15,399 nucleotides of DNA from NCBI GenBank assembly GCA_025458755.1, contig JALORT010000006.1, forward strand, positions 1 to 15,399. The letters run 5' to 3'. The position numbers and the translations under genes are program-made. Each line of letters starts with the position of its first letter. Positions within the stretch are counted from its first letter, which is position 1. The stretch is from Methylotetracoccus sp. Lineage in GTDB: Bacteria; Pseudomonadota; Gammaproteobacteria; Methylococcales; Methylococcaceae. Below are positions 14,205-15,399 of the stretch, piece by piece. Under the pieces are notes generated by a model. It did not search any database and was not told the origin of the DNA. It was given only the letters and a program-made list of their open reading frames with translations.

Positions 14205-14423
14205 CTGACTGACCGCAGCACGCAACCGGCCCGGGCGTCTTCGTGGGCCGTCGTCCCATGCGACTTTTCGCCGCTGATCCGACGGGAACGATGTTTGCCT
14301 GCCTGGTCGTTATAGAATGCGAATTGTCGCGACGGGACAGTCCGGCAGCCTCCGGTCTGCTGACCGCATTCCGCTGCCTGGGCCTCGGCGCGACGCTTCA
14401 TCAGGACATCGTCGTAAGCCGCT

Positions 14424-15194
14424 ATGACCGAATCCGAGGCTCGCCGGGACGCATCGCGGACCGATGCGACCGCACTGGTTCAGACCCACGGCCCGCTAGT
14501 TAAGCGTATCGCACTGCATTTGTTCAGTCGGCTCCCTGCATCAGTGCAATTGGATGACTTAATGCAGGCGGGCATGATCGGTCTGCTGGAAGCCGCGCGG
14601 CATTATGATGACACCCAGGGCGCCAGCTTCGAGACTTTCGCCGGGATTCGGATCCGTGGAGCCATGATCGATGAGTTGCGCCGGTACGACTGGACACCGC
14701 GCTCGGTTTATCGCAAGGCGAGGGAAGTTGCCGAAGCGATACGCATCATCGAGGCAAACACTGGACGCGACGCGCGAGACGCGGAGGTCGCGGCTCACCT
14801 CAATTTGTCGATCGACGAGTATCACGAAGTTCTGCGGGACAGCTTGGCCTGTCGAGTGTTGAGTATCGAGGAGCTGTTGGAGTCCGGCGATTCGGCATGG
14901 CAGCGCTGCATGACGGGCACCACGGAACCGCTGGAGGGACTGGCGCGGGACGGCTTTCTCGGCGCATTGGGCGACGCCATCGCCAGCCTTCCCGACCGTG
15001 AGCGCCTGACCATTACCCTGTACTACGAGGAGGAAAAGAACTTAAGAGAGATCGGTGCAGTGCTTGGTGTCAGCGAGTCGCGGGTATGCCAGGTGCAAGG
15101 GCAAGCGTTGCTCAGGCTACGCGCGCGCTTGGCCGATTGGCTGGACACGCGACAAAACCGATCGATATGCAGCGGCCGAGAACGAGGACGGTAG
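14424..15194 (+). CDS. fliA: FliA-type (sigma-28 family) RNA polymerase sigma factor
   Basis: This sigma factor of the sigma-28 group would direct RNA polymerase to flagellar or chemotaxis-type late promoters. In its 256 residues, region 2 covers about 40-85: LDDLMQAGMIGLLEAARHYD, then FETFAGIRIRGAMIDELRRYDW, the FliA-characteristic block. VYRKAREVAEAIR begins region 3, and region 4 has LPDRERLTITLYY and LREIGAVLGVSESRVCQVQ as a helix-turn-helix (about 188-230). Length is slightly above the usual 235-250. No flagellar gene (flhA, flhF, fleN or motAB neighbours typical for fliA) is in the window, and the feo operon ends 365 nt upstream, so it appears orphaned from the normal fliA setting. It may be the main FliA or a specialised paralogue. 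Confidence 0.88.
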   Translation: MTESEARRDASRTDATALVQTHGPLVKRIALHLFSRLPASVQLDDLMQAGMIGLLEAARHYDDTQGASFETFAGIRIRGAMIDELRRYDWTPRSVYRKAREVAEAIRIIEANTGRDARDAEVAAHLNLSIDEYHEVLRDSLACRVLSIEELLESGDSAWQRCMTGTTEPLEGLARDGFLGALGDAIASLPDRERLTITLYYEEEKNLREIGAVLGVSESRVCQVQGQALLRLRARLADWLDTRQNRSICSGRERGR

Positions 15195-15334
15195 ACCCTG
15201 CGCCAAACGGCCGCAAAACCCACACGTCTTGAAAATCGCCGGCAGCTCTTTTGCGCTGATTCATCTCGGCTCGATCCCGGAGGTCTGCTCCAGTGTGGTA
15301 TATTTCTAACAAAATTTGCAAAAAGGGAAACATC

Positions 15335-15399
15335 ATGTGTCTCCATCTTCTCTTCGCCCTTTTTCTCGGAGTCTTCAGTCAGGCGGCGACAGCGGAAAG
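15335..15399 (+). CDS. Exported protein, N-terminal fragment (right edge)
   Basis: Only 21 codons are visible before the window ends. The ATG at 15335 follows AAGGG by 7 nt. The peptide MCLHLLFALFLGVFSQAATAE is shown here in parts: MCLHLLFALF, then LGVFSQAATAE. It has a short N-terminus, a hydrophobic core and an ATA cleavage site near residue 20, which is a signal peptide for Sec export, although there is no positive charge before the core. The body of the protein is outside the window, so function cannot be guessed. The 140 nt after the sigma gene hold TATATT (15299-15304) as a possible -10, with no matching -35 seen. Confidence 0.6.
   Translation, partial: MCLHLLFALFLGVFSQAATAE

Larger units (their letters stand above)
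14059..14423. other. Gene-free region between feoC and the sigma factor gene
   Basis: No convincing gene lies here; a frame from 14243 runs into the sigma gene in another frame and looks like a shadow. The stretch holds the post-feoC hairpins, the repeat-like segment at 14175-14204, and an 8-bp palindrome GTCGCGAC near 14327. The promoter of the sigma factor gene must lie here, but no good -35/-10 pair is visible, and no strong ribosome site precedes the ATG at 14424. Confidence 0.5.

Noticed and set aside
14243..14503. Possible small gene before the sigma factor
   Set aside because: It overlaps the sigma gene in another frame, becomes Arg/Ser/Gly-rich there, and has no Shine-Dalgarno.

Overview
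The window looks like a chromosomal segment (G+C-rich by eye, roughly 60%) of a gammaproteobacterium. The best clue is a two-subunit class III polyhydroxyalkanoate (PHA) synthase, PhaE plus PhaC, the type typical of purple sulfur bacteria (Chromatiales) and some relatives. A Fur-controlled feoABC set and a bacterial methionine-salvage cluster fit that placement. The taxonomy is inference from gene content; no rRNA or tRNA gene is present.

Layout. 1-1007 (+): 3' part of an alkaline-phosphatase-superfamily phosphodiesterase, cut by the left edge. 1112-1699 (-): Tat-exported DUF882/YcbK-type murein peptidase. 1700-2129: gene-free. 2130-4050 (-): mtnB-mtnD-mtnC, three methionine-salvage enzymes with 4-nt overlaps. 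4119-4433 (+): small unknown gene diverging from mtnB behind a 9-bp hairpin. 4470-5216 (-): multi-pass membrane protein of the DUF5765 type. 5446-8511 (-): phaP-phaA-phaB-phaR. 8512-8801: divergent promoter region. 8802-11008 (+): phaE-phaC. 11009-11254: feo promoter with Fur box. 11255-14058 (+): feoA-feoB-feoC. 14059-14423: gene-free, with hairpins and a degenerate dispersed-repeat-like segment. 14424-15194 (+): FliA-type sigma factor. 15335-15399 (+): first 21 codons of an exported protein, cut by the right edge.

How the genes work together. PhaA (thiolase) and PhaB (reductase) turn acetyl-CoA into 3-hydroxybutyryl-CoA, PhaEC polymerises it, PhaP coats the granule, and PhaR should repress until granules titrate it away. 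The divergent region has a near-consensus phaP promoter whose -10 is overlapped by a TGC/GCA dyad resembling reported PhaR sites; the phaE promoter has a TTGCAA dyad at its -35. Hairpins at the predicted phaP mRNA 5' end and after phaP suggest RNA-level tuning that favours phasin over the enzymes. The feo genes form a compact ferrous-iron uptake operon with a Fur box on the promoter. The mtn cluster covers the middle and late steps of 5'-methylthioadenosine recycling; mtnA and the nucleosidase/phosphorylase step are not in the window.

I see no phage, CRISPR, insertion sequence, toxin-antitoxin or defence system. The least explained items are the DUF5765 protein, the 104-aa protein with its hairpin leader, and the FliA-type factor with no flagellar gene next to it.
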